Made by a program: the position numbers and the translations under genes. Shown here piece by piece: positions 1 to 6,928 of a stretch of 7,883 nt of DNA. Numbering within the stretch: the first letter of the stretch is position 1; every line of letters begins with the position of its first letter. The notes under the pieces were generated by a model that searched no databases, was not told where the DNA came from, and was given only the letters and a program-made list of their open reading frames with translations. Location: NCBI GenBank assembly GCA_022616575.1, contig JAKEEN010000068.1:1-7883 (forward strand). The letters run 5' to 3'. Origin of the DNA: Flammeovirgaceae bacterium. Lineage in GTDB: Bacteria > Bacteroidota > Bacteroidia > Cytophagales > Cyclobacteriaceae.

Positions 1-240
1 GCATAATGAATATGCCCTACGCACATCTTTGCCCTGAACAGGAATGATTAACGTGAAAAATTGTCCTGATTTATAATTGATTTTTCCTGAAGTAGGATTT
101 TCAAACACGATGGAAACCGCATCTTTTGTTTCCCGCACAATCTCCTTCACTTTCAGGTTATGATAATGGGTGTGTTCTTCTTTCCCTGCCCGTCCGGCAG
201 GCGGGCTAGGTTCTGATTTTTTAAATAATCCAAAGGCCAT
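1..240 (-). CDS. Ferredoxin/flavodoxin reductase-like (PaaE-type) protein, N-terminal part, cut by window edge
   Basis: The frame opens with ATG at 240 and stays open for 80 codons to base 1, so the C-terminus lies outside the window. Residues 28-80 look like the start of an FAD-binding ferredoxin-reductase domain: LKVKEIVRETKDAVSIVFE, then a YKSGQFFTLIIPV strand, then RRAYSLC at 74-80. The last segment matches the RxYS flavin-binding motif of the ferredoxin-NADP reductase family. Such proteins pass electrons between NAD(P)H and an iron-sulfur partner; PaaE-type members carry a C-terminal 2Fe-2S domain, which cannot be checked here. The ATG lies one base after the TAA of the upstream DUF5916 gene, so the two are probably cotranscribed and coupled. 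Residues 11-19 (PSPPAGRAG) are encoded by a GC-rich palindrome that looks inserted. The family call is good; the subtype and substrate are unknown. Confidence 0.8.
   Translation of the reverse strand, partial: MAFGLFKKSEPSPPAGRAGKEEHTHYHNLKVKEIVRETKDAVSIVFENPTSGKINYKSGQFFTLIIPVQGKDVRRAYSLC
185..210. repeat. GC-rich imperfect palindrome inside a coding N-terminus
   Basis: Two alternative hairpins can form. CCTGCC (185-190) pairs with GGCAGG (196-201) around a 5-base loop. Alternatively CCTGCCCG (185-192) pairs with 202-210, with one bulged base, around a 9-base loop. Its base composition is far above that of the flanking DNA, and it encodes low-complexity PSPPAGRAG between a charged N-terminus and the start of the flavin domain. 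It resembles GC-rich palindromes that recur in some Bacteroidota genomes; this is from memory and cannot be tested with one copy. As it lies inside a frame, it is unlikely to be a terminator for the DUF5916 gene. Confidence 0.5.
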
Positions 241-241
241 G

Positions 242-2512
242 TTACAGATTGAACCAGTAAGTCAGTTTAAGTACCAACGCCCGGTTCTTGCTTTTAAAAG
301 GTTCGGGTAAATAATTTTCTGTGTACACAACAAAGAAATCGGAAGCGGGTTTAAAGCGCCACTGAAATCTAGCATTCAGGTTAACATTGTCTTCCCGGTC
401 GTTATACTGTACAAAGGTAGTAAGGAACAGCTTATCAGAAAAAGTCAAGTCTACACGCGGACTCACAAGCAGGTATTTTGCCTTTCCATAGGCAGCCGGC
501 AGCGATATATAATTATAGTCAACATCAACCGTAATGCTGCCAAACGGCTGGTATCGATAGGCTAAAGAACTGATAATATTGGTGCGATGGCCATTATAAA
601 ACTGGCCAAAACGTACACCTCCGTTAAAATTAAGGAGTTTTCGAAGATCGGTATTGAACCCTGCTACCATTTCATTCCACTCAAATACTTGTCCCTCTTT
701 CAGGTCGGCATACAAATCTTCATCCGTATCGTCAACCGGACTAAAGTCACTCGTTAGTACCTGGTAAATCCGGTTAAATGAAATGCCAAATCCGGATGTG
801 TTTTTTCTGGTGACACCAAAGTCAACAGAAAAAGTCCGGTCGGTAACTTTTCCATCGGGCGTCATAATAAATGTATAGCCGGTTGCGGGCCGATACGAAA
901 CTACACCTCCGCTTTTCGGGTAAATGGGAGTTTCAATCCTTGTGAAGGTTGAATAATATCCGGGATATATATTCAACCCCGGTGTAAAACCCACATCCGC
1001 TCTGTAATTTTTGCCAACACCCTGGTTGCCCACATATGCAGTTAGGTTTCGGGTGTTGTAGCTGATGAACGCACCGTGAGAGAAGGCTTTGTCCTTATCA
1101 AACGCATCGATGGAATGAAAATAATACATATCGCCTACCCATCGATTGTTTTTAGTAAACAGATTAAAATCTGCGCCCACCACCCGGTTAAACTTATTCA
1201 GGGTTGTATCGGTTTTTCCGCCCGAAGTTATTTCACGAATTAAACTCTCATGATAAAATTTACCGGTGTCGTAAGTGCCCAGGCCTAATGACTCTTTGTT
1301 TACAAACACAACATCCAGGTTTGAGCGCGAGAATACCTGTCGCTGTACTACCGCTACGGAATAATTTTGTGATGGCAGTCCGATTGATTTTTTCTCACCG
1401 GTTTGCATATTCATCAACCCTACGCGCCACTTCTGTCCAAGTTTGCCGCTGATCCTGGCTCCGTATTGAATGGGCACTTTTACAATATGATCTGAGGTAT
1501 CTACCGCAAGGCCAATCCGTCTTGAAAAAAAGACGCGCGTATCCGGATAGCCAGGGCCGGAAAACAGATCGCTGTTCTCAAGGAAGAATTGTCTTCTCTC
1601 CGGAAACCCAAATTCAAACCGGGTGAGGTTGATTACTTGCCTGTCGACCTCAACATTAGAGAAGTCCGGGTTAATGGTCAGATCAAGATTGAGGGAAGGC
1701 GTTAATGCTACTTTTGCATCTAAACCAACATTGGAAGAGTTATCGGTAGGCTCGCCCGTTTCAAAATCATGAGCAGTCTTGCCGGTAACATACGGGATCA
1801 ACGACACATTCATACCGGGTTTTGGAAGCTCATCCTGCCAGATTATTTTTCCTGAATTCGCAAAGGCCGCGGGCAGGTACTGAACAGGCGTGGCAATCCA
1901 GCTTGAGATTTGGTTTCTCTCTACATCATTGCGCAATACATCAAAGTTCCAGCTTTCTAAATTATACCGAATCGATTTAAACGGAATAGCAATCTCGGCA
2001 ATCCAACGGTCATTGTGTCGTTTTACAGCAGAGTACCATTTGTTATCCCAAAAAGAAGAGTAATCGTTTGATGTCGAGCCTGCATTAAACATGATTCCTT
2101 CGCGCTGAACACCGTAGGGGGTAATATTAAAATAAAATCCATTGGTAAAGTCATTATACGTATTTAGGTAAATCCCCACATTATCGTTAGGCTGAAACTC
2201 AAAGTCCCTCCTTAATGACTGCACAATCGGAGCTTTTCCATCATCTATGCACTCATAAGCAACATACAGGTTCTCTTCATCAAATGACAGTTGGAAATAC
2301 GTAGGATTTGTTGGGGGAATGGAGTCAATAGGTTTGCTCATGAAAAAATCACCACCTTTCTCAGCCACCTTCCATGTCTGCTCAGTTAACTCACCATCGA
2401 TAACAATTTTATCAATTGCTTTTCCCACCGGGAATTCCTTTCCGGGTTTATTCTTGATTTGCGACCAACCAAAAATCGGGAGTACTAAAAGTAAAATGAC
2501 AATTCGGTTCAT
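242..2512 (-). CDS. DUF5916 family protein with CBM9-like N-terminal domain, predicted outer-membrane barrel
   Basis: A complete 756-residue protein. Residues 1-18 form a signal peptide (MNRIVILLLVLPIFGWSQ). Residues 32-225 look like the carbohydrate-binding-module-9-like domain usually found at the front of this family: IDKIVIDGELTEQTW, then a LYVAYECID strand and FYFNITPYGVQ. The remainder is the DUF5916 part, with signature stretches NPDFSNVEVDRQ (281-292), FPERRQFFLEN (303-313) and FFSRRIG (328-334). After that come many alternating aromatic and polar strands ending in LVLKLTYWFNL; an aromatic-rich final strand is expected for an outer-membrane beta-barrel. The length suits the family. 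Its biochemical function is not known to me; transport or binding of a carbohydrate or other organic ligand is only an inference from the CBM9-like fold. It is the first gene of a minus-strand pair with the reductase and diverges from purB. Confidence 0.88.
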   Translation of the reverse strand: MNRIVILLLVLPIFGWSQIKNKPGKEFPVGKAIDKIVIDGELTEQTWKVAEKGGDFFMSKPIDSIPPTNPTYFQLSFDEENLYVAYECIDDGKAPIVQSLRRDFEFQPNDNVGIYLNTYNDFTNGFYFNITPYGVQREGIMFNAGSTSNDYSSFWDNKWYSAVKRHNDRWIAEIAIPFKSIRYNLESWNFDVLRNDVERNQISSWIATPVQYLPAAFANSGKIIWQDELPKPGMNVSLIPYVTGKTAHDFETGEPTDNSSNVGLDAKVALTPSLNLDLTINPDFSNVEVDRQVINLTRFEFGFPERRQFFLENSDLFSGPGYPDTRVFFSRRIGLAVDTSDHIVKVPIQYGARISGKLGQKWRVGLMNMQTGEKKSIGLPSQNYSVAVVQRQVFSRSNLDVVFVNKESLGLGTYDTGKFYHESLIREITSGGKTDTTLNKFNRVVGADFNLFTKNNRWVGDMYYFHSIDAFDKDKAFSHGAFISYNTRNLTAYVGNQGVGKNYRADVGFTPGLNIYPGYYSTFTRIETPIYPKSGGVVSYRPATGYTFIMTPDGKVTDRTFSVDFGVTRKNTSGFGISFNRIYQVLTSDFSPVDDTDEDLYADLKEGQVFEWNEMVAGFNTDLRKLLNFNGGVRFGQFYNGHRTNIISSLAYRYQPFGSITVDVDYNYISLPAAYGKAKYLLVSPRVDLTFSDKLFLTTFVQYNDREDNVNLNARFQWRFKPASDFFVVYTENYLPEPFKSKNRALVLKLTYWFNL

Positions 2513-2752
2513 AAAGTAAAAATATTGAAAAGACCACTTTCAATGTTTACCGCTTGTGGATGCCGGCTGATCGTCATCACCTGAAATTTCTATTTTGTTT
2601 AGCCTACCGGTTCACTTTTTTATAGCTAATACAGATCAGTTCGCCTATCTACAAAACACTCGGAAAAGCAAAATCAATTTGACCCGGGTAGACTATAGAA
2701 AAATTATCAATGTCCGTTACCCAATTTTGAGTTAATTTTACACTTTAACAAA
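2513..2752. other. Divergent intergenic region between the DUF5916 gene and purB
   Basis: These 240 bases hold no convincing gene. They must contain the promoters for both diverging genes, but I found no well-spaced Bacteroidota-type promoter (TTG plus TAnnTTTG). The nearest match is CAATTTTG at 2722-2729 upstream of purB, without a suitable upstream box. A short perfect palindrome, ACCCGGGT, lies at 2682-2689 and could be an operator or chance. No riboswitch-like or tRNA-like structure was recognised. Confidence 0.4.
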
Positions 2753-4099
2753 GTGCCTGTGCAACTGAAACCGCTAACCGCTATCTCCCCGATCGATGGA
2801 AGATACTATGACCATGTAAAATCGCTCGCTCCCTACTTCTCTGAGTTCGGATTGATGCGTTACCGTGTGCTGGTGGAGATTGAATACTTCATTGCACTTA
2901 CCTATGCCGTTCCTGAACTGGCAAAATTTCCAAAAGAAAAAGAAGAGTCGCTTCGAAAGATCTATAAAGAGTTCCTGGAAGAGCATGCCCAGGCGATCAA
3001 GCAAATTGAAAAAACCACCAACCACGATGTAAAAGCGGTTGAGTATTTCATTAAAGAAAGATTTGATGCTTTAGGGTTTCAATCATACAAAGAGTTTATT
3101 CACTTTGGCCTTACTTCCCAAGACATTAACAATACGGCCATTCCCCTTTCTATGAAAGAATTTATGACGAATGAGTTCCTTCCGCAACTGGGAAAGTTTA
3201 TAGCCGATCTCACAGCACACTCGGTTCAATGGAAGGATGTATCCATGTTAGCACGCACCCATGGGCAACCTGCTTCGCCTACACGATTAGGCAAAGAACT
3301 ATATGTGTTTGCGGAGAGGCTGAATCGGCAACTGGACTTATTAAACGTGGTTCCGTATTCAGCAAAATTTGGTGGCGCCACCGGAAACTTTAATGCTCAC
3401 CACATTGCTTACCCTGATATTAACTGGGGGCACTTCGCCAATACATTTGTGAGCCAACAACTTGGCCTGATTCGCAGCGAACCCACTACGCAGATTGAAC
3501 ATTATGATAACCTGGCTGCGTTGTTGGATGCTGTAAAAAGAATCAATACTATTCTTATAGATTTCAGTCGCGATGTGTGGCAATACATTTCAATCAATTA
3601 TTTCAAACAAAAAATAAAAGAAGGTGAAGTTGGTTCGTCTGCTATGCCGCACAAAGTAAACCCTATTGACTTTGAAAATGCAGAAGGTAATTTGGGTTTT
3701 GCCAATGGAATCTTTGAACACATGTCTGCGAAGCTCCCTATTTCAAGACTCCAAAGAGATTTGACTGACTCTACGGTTCTGCGGAACATCGGTGTTCCGT
3801 TTGCGCACACTACCCTTGCTATAAAATCATTACAACGCGGATTGTCAAAACTTGAATTGAACAGGTCAGCCATTGATCAGGACCTGGAGGATAACTGGGC
3901 CGTGGTAGCAGAAGCTATTCAAACTATCTTAAGAAGAGAGGGGTACCCAAATCCGTATGAAGCGCTCAAAACGCTTACGCGCAAAAATGAGAAAATAACA
4001 CACCAATTAATTTCAGATTTCATCAATGGACTTGAGGTGAGCGATCAGCTAAAAAAGAGACTCAAGAGCATCACACCTTTTAATTACACGGGGATTTGA
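2753..4099 (+). CDS. purB: Adenylosuccinate lyase
   Basis: This cytoplasmic enzyme of the fumarase/aspartase superfamily acts twice in purine synthesis: it splits SAICAR to AICAR, and adenylosuccinate to AMP, releasing fumarate each time. The 448-residue product follows the E. coli-type PurB closely. It opens LTAISPIDGRYYD and has TTNHDVKAVEYF (88-99), TSQDINN (121-127) and ARTHGQPASP (167-176); His170 matches the known general acid. The superfamily signature GSSAMPHKVNPIDFENAEG spans 294-312 and contains the mobile-loop serine that serves as catalytic base (Ser295/296 region). QRDLTDSTVLRN follows at 334-345. The C-terminus stops at TPFNYTGI, slightly shorter than in E. coli. The start is GTG at 2753; a second GTG at 2759 is possible and would remove only two residues. 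No other purine gene lies beside it, so it appears to be transcribed alone. Confidence 0.97.
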   Translation: MPVQLKPLTAISPIDGRYYDHVKSLAPYFSEFGLMRYRVLVEIEYFIALTYAVPELAKFPKEKEESLRKIYKEFLEEHAQAIKQIEKTTNHDVKAVEYFIKERFDALGFQSYKEFIHFGLTSQDINNTAIPLSMKEFMTNEFLPQLGKFIADLTAHSVQWKDVSMLARTHGQPASPTRLGKELYVFAERLNRQLDLLNVVPYSAKFGGATGNFNAHHIAYPDINWGHFANTFVSQQLGLIRSEPTTQIEHYDNLAALLDAVKRINTILIDFSRDVWQYISINYFKQKIKEGEVGSSAMPHKVNPIDFENAEGNLGFANGIFEHMSAKLPISRLQRDLTDSTVLRNIGVPFAHTTLAIKSLQRGLSKLELNRSAIDQDLEDNWAVVAEAIQTILRREGYPNPYEALKTLTRKNEKITHQLISDFINGLEVSDQLKKRLKSITPFNYTGI

Positions 4100-4161
4100 A
4101 TTTGAGTATTTCAAATTTTCAAGTCACAGGTTGTTACAGAGAAAATTTGTTAACTTGCAAT

Positions 4162-4341
4162 ATGGTCAGTAAGGAAGAAATAAAAAAAGAAGTTGACAAG
4201 TTGCCAGAAAACCTGCTCGAAGAAGTTTATGCTCTATTGAAGCAAATAACCAGGCAAAAAAAAAAACAACAGCATCTTACAATAAGGGATTTCAAAGGCG
4301 CGCTAGATCATACTTCCATACGCAAAACTGCCTATGAGTAA
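4162..4341 (+). CDS. Small antitoxin-like protein (VapB-type role inferred)
   Basis: A 59-residue hydrophilic protein starting MVSKEEIKKEVDKLPENLL. The first half predicts a helix like those in DUF2281-type and related small antitoxins (the KLPENLLEEVYALL pattern). A lysine run follows at about 33-35, and the tail LTIRDFKGALDHTSIRKTAYE resembles the toxin-binding C-terminal tails of many antitoxins. No DNA-binding fold can be assigned with confidence. The frame could be extended upstream to TTG at 4096, but that would overlap the purB stop and add an unconserved-looking segment, so ATG 4162 is preferred. The stop overlaps the start of the PIN-domain gene by 8 bases, the usual antitoxin-first arrangement. 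An A11 tract lies in the middle of the gene. The pairing supports the role more than the sequence alone does. Confidence 0.72.
   Translation: MVSKEEIKKEVDKLPENLLEEVYALLKQITRQKKKQQHLTIRDFKGALDHTSIRKTAYE
4256..4266 (+). repeat. A11 homopolymer within the antitoxin-like gene
   Basis: Eleven consecutive A residues encode the end of a Gln codon plus three Lys codons. Runs of this length can cause slippage during replication or transcription. Losing one A would move the frame to a TGA that overlaps the toxin ATG at 4334. Gaining one would stop translation within about ten codons. Confidence 0.9.
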
Positions 4342-4748
4342 AGTACTAGTTGACACAAACGTCCTGATATATACAAAAGATCGCTCTTCCACATTTCACT
4401 TAAAAGCAATTAATATATTGAATCGGTCGGAAGAATTATTTATCACGACCAAAAATCTTACTGAGTATTATGCTGTGGTAACAAAAGGTTCTCAGCCTTT
4501 ACTTTCACCGATTGCGGCCCTTCAGGATATAAATGAATTTATTTCTTACTTTAAATTGCCTTTATCCAAATGAAATTAGTCAACAAAAGCTATCAGTGTT
4601 GATCTTGCAACATCAACCAAAAGGCATTCTTATTCATGACTTTGAAATAGCAGCCATCGGTATGGCCAATGGTGTAAATAAAATTGCAACTTTCAACAAG
4701 GAAGACTTTGAACTTATCACAGAAATTGAAGTGATCCGTCCGATTTAA
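4334..4748 (+). pseudogene. PIN-domain (VapC-type) toxin, frameshifted
   Basis: The first frame begins MSKVLVDTNVLIYTKD and stops at 4571-4573 after 79 residues. The missing half continues in the next frame as LYPNEISQQKLSVLILQHQ and on to ITEIEVIRPI, ending with TAA at 4746-4748. Skipping one base near 4559 (FKL to LYPNE) restores one 137-residue protein, the normal length of a single PIN domain. The restored protein has the acidic residues expected for metal-dependent RNase activity: Asp7 (VDTNVLIY), Glu44 (LTEYYAVV), Asp102 (IHDFEIAA) and Asp124 (TFNKEDF). Family members typically cleave RNA and are restrained by the cognate antitoxin. As written, the product lacks half of its active site and should be dead. 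The extra base may be a true mutation or a sequence/assembly error; no slippery motif suggests programmed frameshifting. PIN identity is strong; VapC naming rests on the antitoxin-like neighbour. Confidence 0.85.
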
Positions 4749-4757
4749 TATTTCTGT

Positions 4758-5921
4758 TCATTCCTCAAACCTGCACTCCACCCTCCTGTTCATTCTTCGC
4801 GCCTCTTCTGAGGGCTCATTTTTCAACGGTTTTGCTTTGCCAAAGCCTCGTGCAACGATTCGTTCTTTTTCAATGCCTTGATTGATCAGGTAACTGGCAA
4901 CTGTTTTTGCCCTGCTTTGCGATAGTCTCAGGTTATAGCTTTCACTGCCCCGATCATCGGTGTGGCCACTGAAGTAAACTCTCCATGTCGGATTCTTCAA
5001 CAGAATATCAATTACGCAATCTAACTCTTCAAACGAAGGCGGTACCAGTTTATAACTGTCAAATTCAAATTGAATATTTCTTAATACATAATCTTTGCTT
5101 AACACTACAGCTTCAGGAATAAGATCATTCTCTGTATTAATCAAACTATCCTGAAGATGCCGCCATTTCGGAGTGACCCTGACATTATCTATATAGTAGT
5201 ACGAGCCCATGGCCAGCATCTCTTGCTGTGCGGGACGAAATTGAATTTTATATCGTTTGGTTGAATCATTATTATGAAAATTTCCGATCACCAGAAACCG
5301 TTCATTGCCTTTGGCTTTATAATTCCATCGGGCATGTTCCCACAAACCCGTTTGCTGCGTCAGTGCTGAATCTAAAATATGTTGTAATTGGGTTGAATCA
5401 AGAAAAGCCTGGTCATGCTTCAGTGACACTAATGAATCACAAACCATCGCACCGATCCTGTCGATCGAGTACCTGGAGTATGATGACAACTTGAAATTAA
5501 ATTCGATAACATATACTGAATCTTTAATCAGCGTCTCAGTTAATTCTGTTTCCAAATATTCACGGTAGTGATTGCCGGCCCGATCAATCCACAAATAAAT
5601 TCCGGCATAGCCAGCCCCTGCGTATGCTTCAGAAATTCCGGCCCAGTTTGATGGAACATCGGCTTCGCCCGTGCTGCATTCATGAAATTGATCAGGAGTA
5701 CCCGTATTGGCTGAACGCCAATGTAACGCACGAAATTCAGGACTTTGTTGACTAAAAGAACCCGGACAAACTTTAAACTCTTCGAAGCTACCATTACGAA
5801 CCAAATTCTGCGAAAAGCATGATGTGCTGTAAAAAACAATGACCGTTACAAAATAAAATGGTGATCGAGGCTGGATGCTGGAGGTTCGAAGTTGGAGGCG
5901 AGAAAGCTTGCAGCTTTTCAT
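4758..5921 (-). CDS. OmpA-family envelope protein with N-terminal jelly-roll-like domain
   Basis: A 387-residue exported protein. Residues 21-38 form a hydrophobic signal segment ending CFSQ, preceded by an unusually long basic stretch encoded largely by a 7-base repeat. Residues 39-250 begin NLVRNGSFEEFKVCPGSFSQ and end YYYIDNVRVTP, the pattern of a galactose-binding-like jelly roll frequent in front of OmpA domains in Bacteroidota; its ligand is unknown. Cys52 and Cys82 could form a disulfide. Residues 279-385 are an OmpA C-terminal domain with FSGHTDDRGSESYNLRLSQSRA (317-338) and MNRRVECRF, expected to bind peptidoglycan and anchor the protein at the outer membrane. The ATG lies in an ATGA overlap with the LysM gene upstream, and no other ATG or GTG in frame precedes the mature part, so this start is favoured. 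It ends nine bases from the toxin stop on the other strand. Confidence 0.88.
   Translation of the reverse strand: MKSCKLSRLQLRTSSIQPRSPFYFVTVIVFYSTSCFSQNLVRNGSFEEFKVCPGSFSQQSPEFRALHWRSANTGTPDQFHECSTGEADVPSNWAGISEAYAGAGYAGIYLWIDRAGNHYREYLETELTETLIKDSVYVIEFNFKLSSYSRYSIDRIGAMVCDSLVSLKHDQAFLDSTQLQHILDSALTQQTGLWEHARWNYKAKGNERFLVIGNFHNNDSTKRYKIQFRPAQQEMLAMGSYYYIDNVRVTPKWRHLQDSLINTENDLIPEAVVLSKDYVLRNIQFEFDSYKLVPPSFEELDCVIDILLKNPTWRVYFSGHTDDRGSESYNLRLSQSRAKTVASYLINQGIEKERIVARGFGKAKPLKNEPSEEARRMNRRVECRFEE
5867..5901. repeat. Imperfect 7-base tandem repeat, five units
   Basis: On the plus strand the units read GAGGCTG, GATGCTG, GAGGTTC, GAAGTTG and GAGGCGA, all variants of GAGGTTG. A weaker sixth unit, GAAAGCT, follows. 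The array lies within the first 20 codons of the OmpA-family gene, just after the stop of the LysM gene. Seven is not a multiple of three, so the encoded peptide (SRLQLRTSSIQPRS) is not itself repetitive, which argues that the repeat arose at DNA level and was not selected as protein. Confidence 0.65.
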
Positions 5922-6928
5922 TTATAGTAAGTAACCGCCACCCTGAACCGCTGATCAATCGCACCTAACCGGTCATAAGCAGATTTTGAAACTTTAATAA
6001 TCAGTTTATCAGTCAGTGCTGTATCTGGAAGTTTGCCTACCACACGCACAAACACTTCGCGGCCATTCATTTCATTTTTTACTTTTAGAATCGTACCAAC
6101 GGACGCTGTTCGGTGAAGTGCTAAATATTTTCTGTTCGCCTGGGTACCCTCAATTAATTCAGCAAGGCCCGTCTCTATAATCTCATCGCTGTTGCGAACC
6201 GCTTCAGAAATAGTAATCACCTCTGTTTTGGGTTCGGGCTTTACGGTCTGCTGTACAACTGGTTCTGTTTTTACTACATCTGTTTTCACAGGTTCAATCT
6301 TTATTTCCACCGGCTTTGTACTCTGAACGATAGCTTCCGTGGCAGATTGTGTGTCTTTCTTTATTCTGATCTCCTGCCCCATCGCGAGCGCGTCCGAAGG
6401 TAGCTGGTTCCACTCTCTCAATTCCTGAACACTCACTCCGTATTTTCTGGATATAGCAAACAATGTTTCACCTTGTTCAACCGTATGAACCCCTGTGGCT
6501 GGCACTGACCCTGACACTTGAACGTCCTTGGATTTTCCTTTAACAATCAGTTCCTGCCCGACCGACAACGAATTCTCTTTCAAATTATTCCATCGCTTCA
6601 GATCATCAACACTGATTCCATAGTGTCTTGAAATCGAAAACAAGGTTTCTTTCTCACTTACTTTATGGAGTCCGTTACCGGTTGATTTATGAACCACGCG
6701 AGGTATATAGGGAATTTTCAGTATTTGTCCAATCTCGAGACCTGCATCGGCTGTTGGATTATAGGCGAGAATATCCTGCACGGTAGTACCGTACCGTTTC
6801 GAAATAGCATACAGGGTTTCCTTTTCGTCAACTTTATGGATCACAAAAACTTTTCCGTTTATCACTTCGGTGCCGATCGAGTCGGCAGGAGATAGCAAGC
6901 TGCTGATGACGAGTAGTGTAGCAATCAT
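5918..6928 (-). CDS. Triple-LysM protein with C-terminal RlpA-like double-psi beta-barrel
   Basis: A 336-residue exported protein. Residues 1-17 form a short hydrophobic signal segment without the usual basic start, but an in-frame TAA lies three codons upstream, so ATG 6928 is the only credible start. Three LysM domains follow at about 30-73, 87-129 and 147-190, each with a GETL/KETL-(Y/F)xIS(K/R)xYG core and a closing (I/V)GQxLxI-type strand. LysM domains bind N-acetylglucosamine in peptidoglycan. Residues 191-240 are a linker rich in Lys, Pro, Val, Glu and Thr. Residues 255-335 (LALHRTASVGTILKV, VFVRVVGKLPDT, AYDRLGAIDQRFRV) resemble the double-psi barrel of RlpA-like proteins. Some RlpA relatives are lytic transglycosylases; whether this one is catalytic cannot be told. 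TGA overlaps the next gene's ATG by four bases, so it is probably cotranslated with the OmpA-family protein. Confidence 0.9.
   Translation of the reverse strand: MIATLLVISSLLSPADSIGTEVINGKVFVIHKVDEKETLYAISKRYGTTVQDILAYNPTADAGLEIGQILKIPYIPRVVHKSTGNGLHKVSEKETLFSISRHYGISVDDLKRWNNLKENSLSVGQELIVKGKSKDVQVSGSVPATGVHTVEQGETLFAISRKYGVSVQELREWNQLPSDALAMGQEIRIKKDTQSATEAIVQSTKPVEIKIEPVKTDVVKTEPVVQQTVKPEPKTEVITISEAVRNSDEIIETGLAELIEGTQANRKYLALHRTASVGTILKVKNEMNGREVFVRVVGKLPDTALTDKLIIKVSKSAYDRLGAIDQRFRVAVTYYK

Noticed and set aside
1204..1452. Open frames opposite the DUF5916 gene, and similar ones opposite purB and the envelope genes.
   Set aside because: They lie wholly within strongly recognised genes on the other strand, and their translations show no domain or signal.
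2517..2543. Minus-strand promoter-like boxes ahead of the DUF5916 gene: TTG (2543-2541) and TATTTTTA (2524-2517).
   Set aside because: The spacing is 16 bases and the transcript would start at or inside the start codon; it may just be the A/T-rich leader usual in this phylum.
4094..4118. Hairpin at the purB stop: AATTTGA (4099-4105) can pair with TCAAATT (4111-4117) around a 5-base loop, followed by T residues.
   Set aside because: The stem has only two G-C pairs and overlaps the stop codon, and the T-run is short, so it is too weak to call a terminator.
4131..4157. Possible Bacteroidota promoter for the antitoxin gene: TTG at 4131-4133 and TAACTTG at 4151-4157, 17 bases apart.
   Set aside because: The downstream box is a poor match to TAnnTTTG, and AT-rich DNA gives such matches by chance.
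4096..4161. Upstream extension of the antitoxin-like frame to TTG 4096.
   Set aside because: It overlaps the purB stop and adds 22 residues unlike known antitoxin starts; ATG 4162 gives a typical small antitoxin.
4556..4573. Programmed frameshift as the explanation for the split PIN gene.
   Set aside because: No slippery heptamer, internal Shine-Dalgarno sequence or downstream structure is evident near the shift site; mutation or sequence error is simpler.
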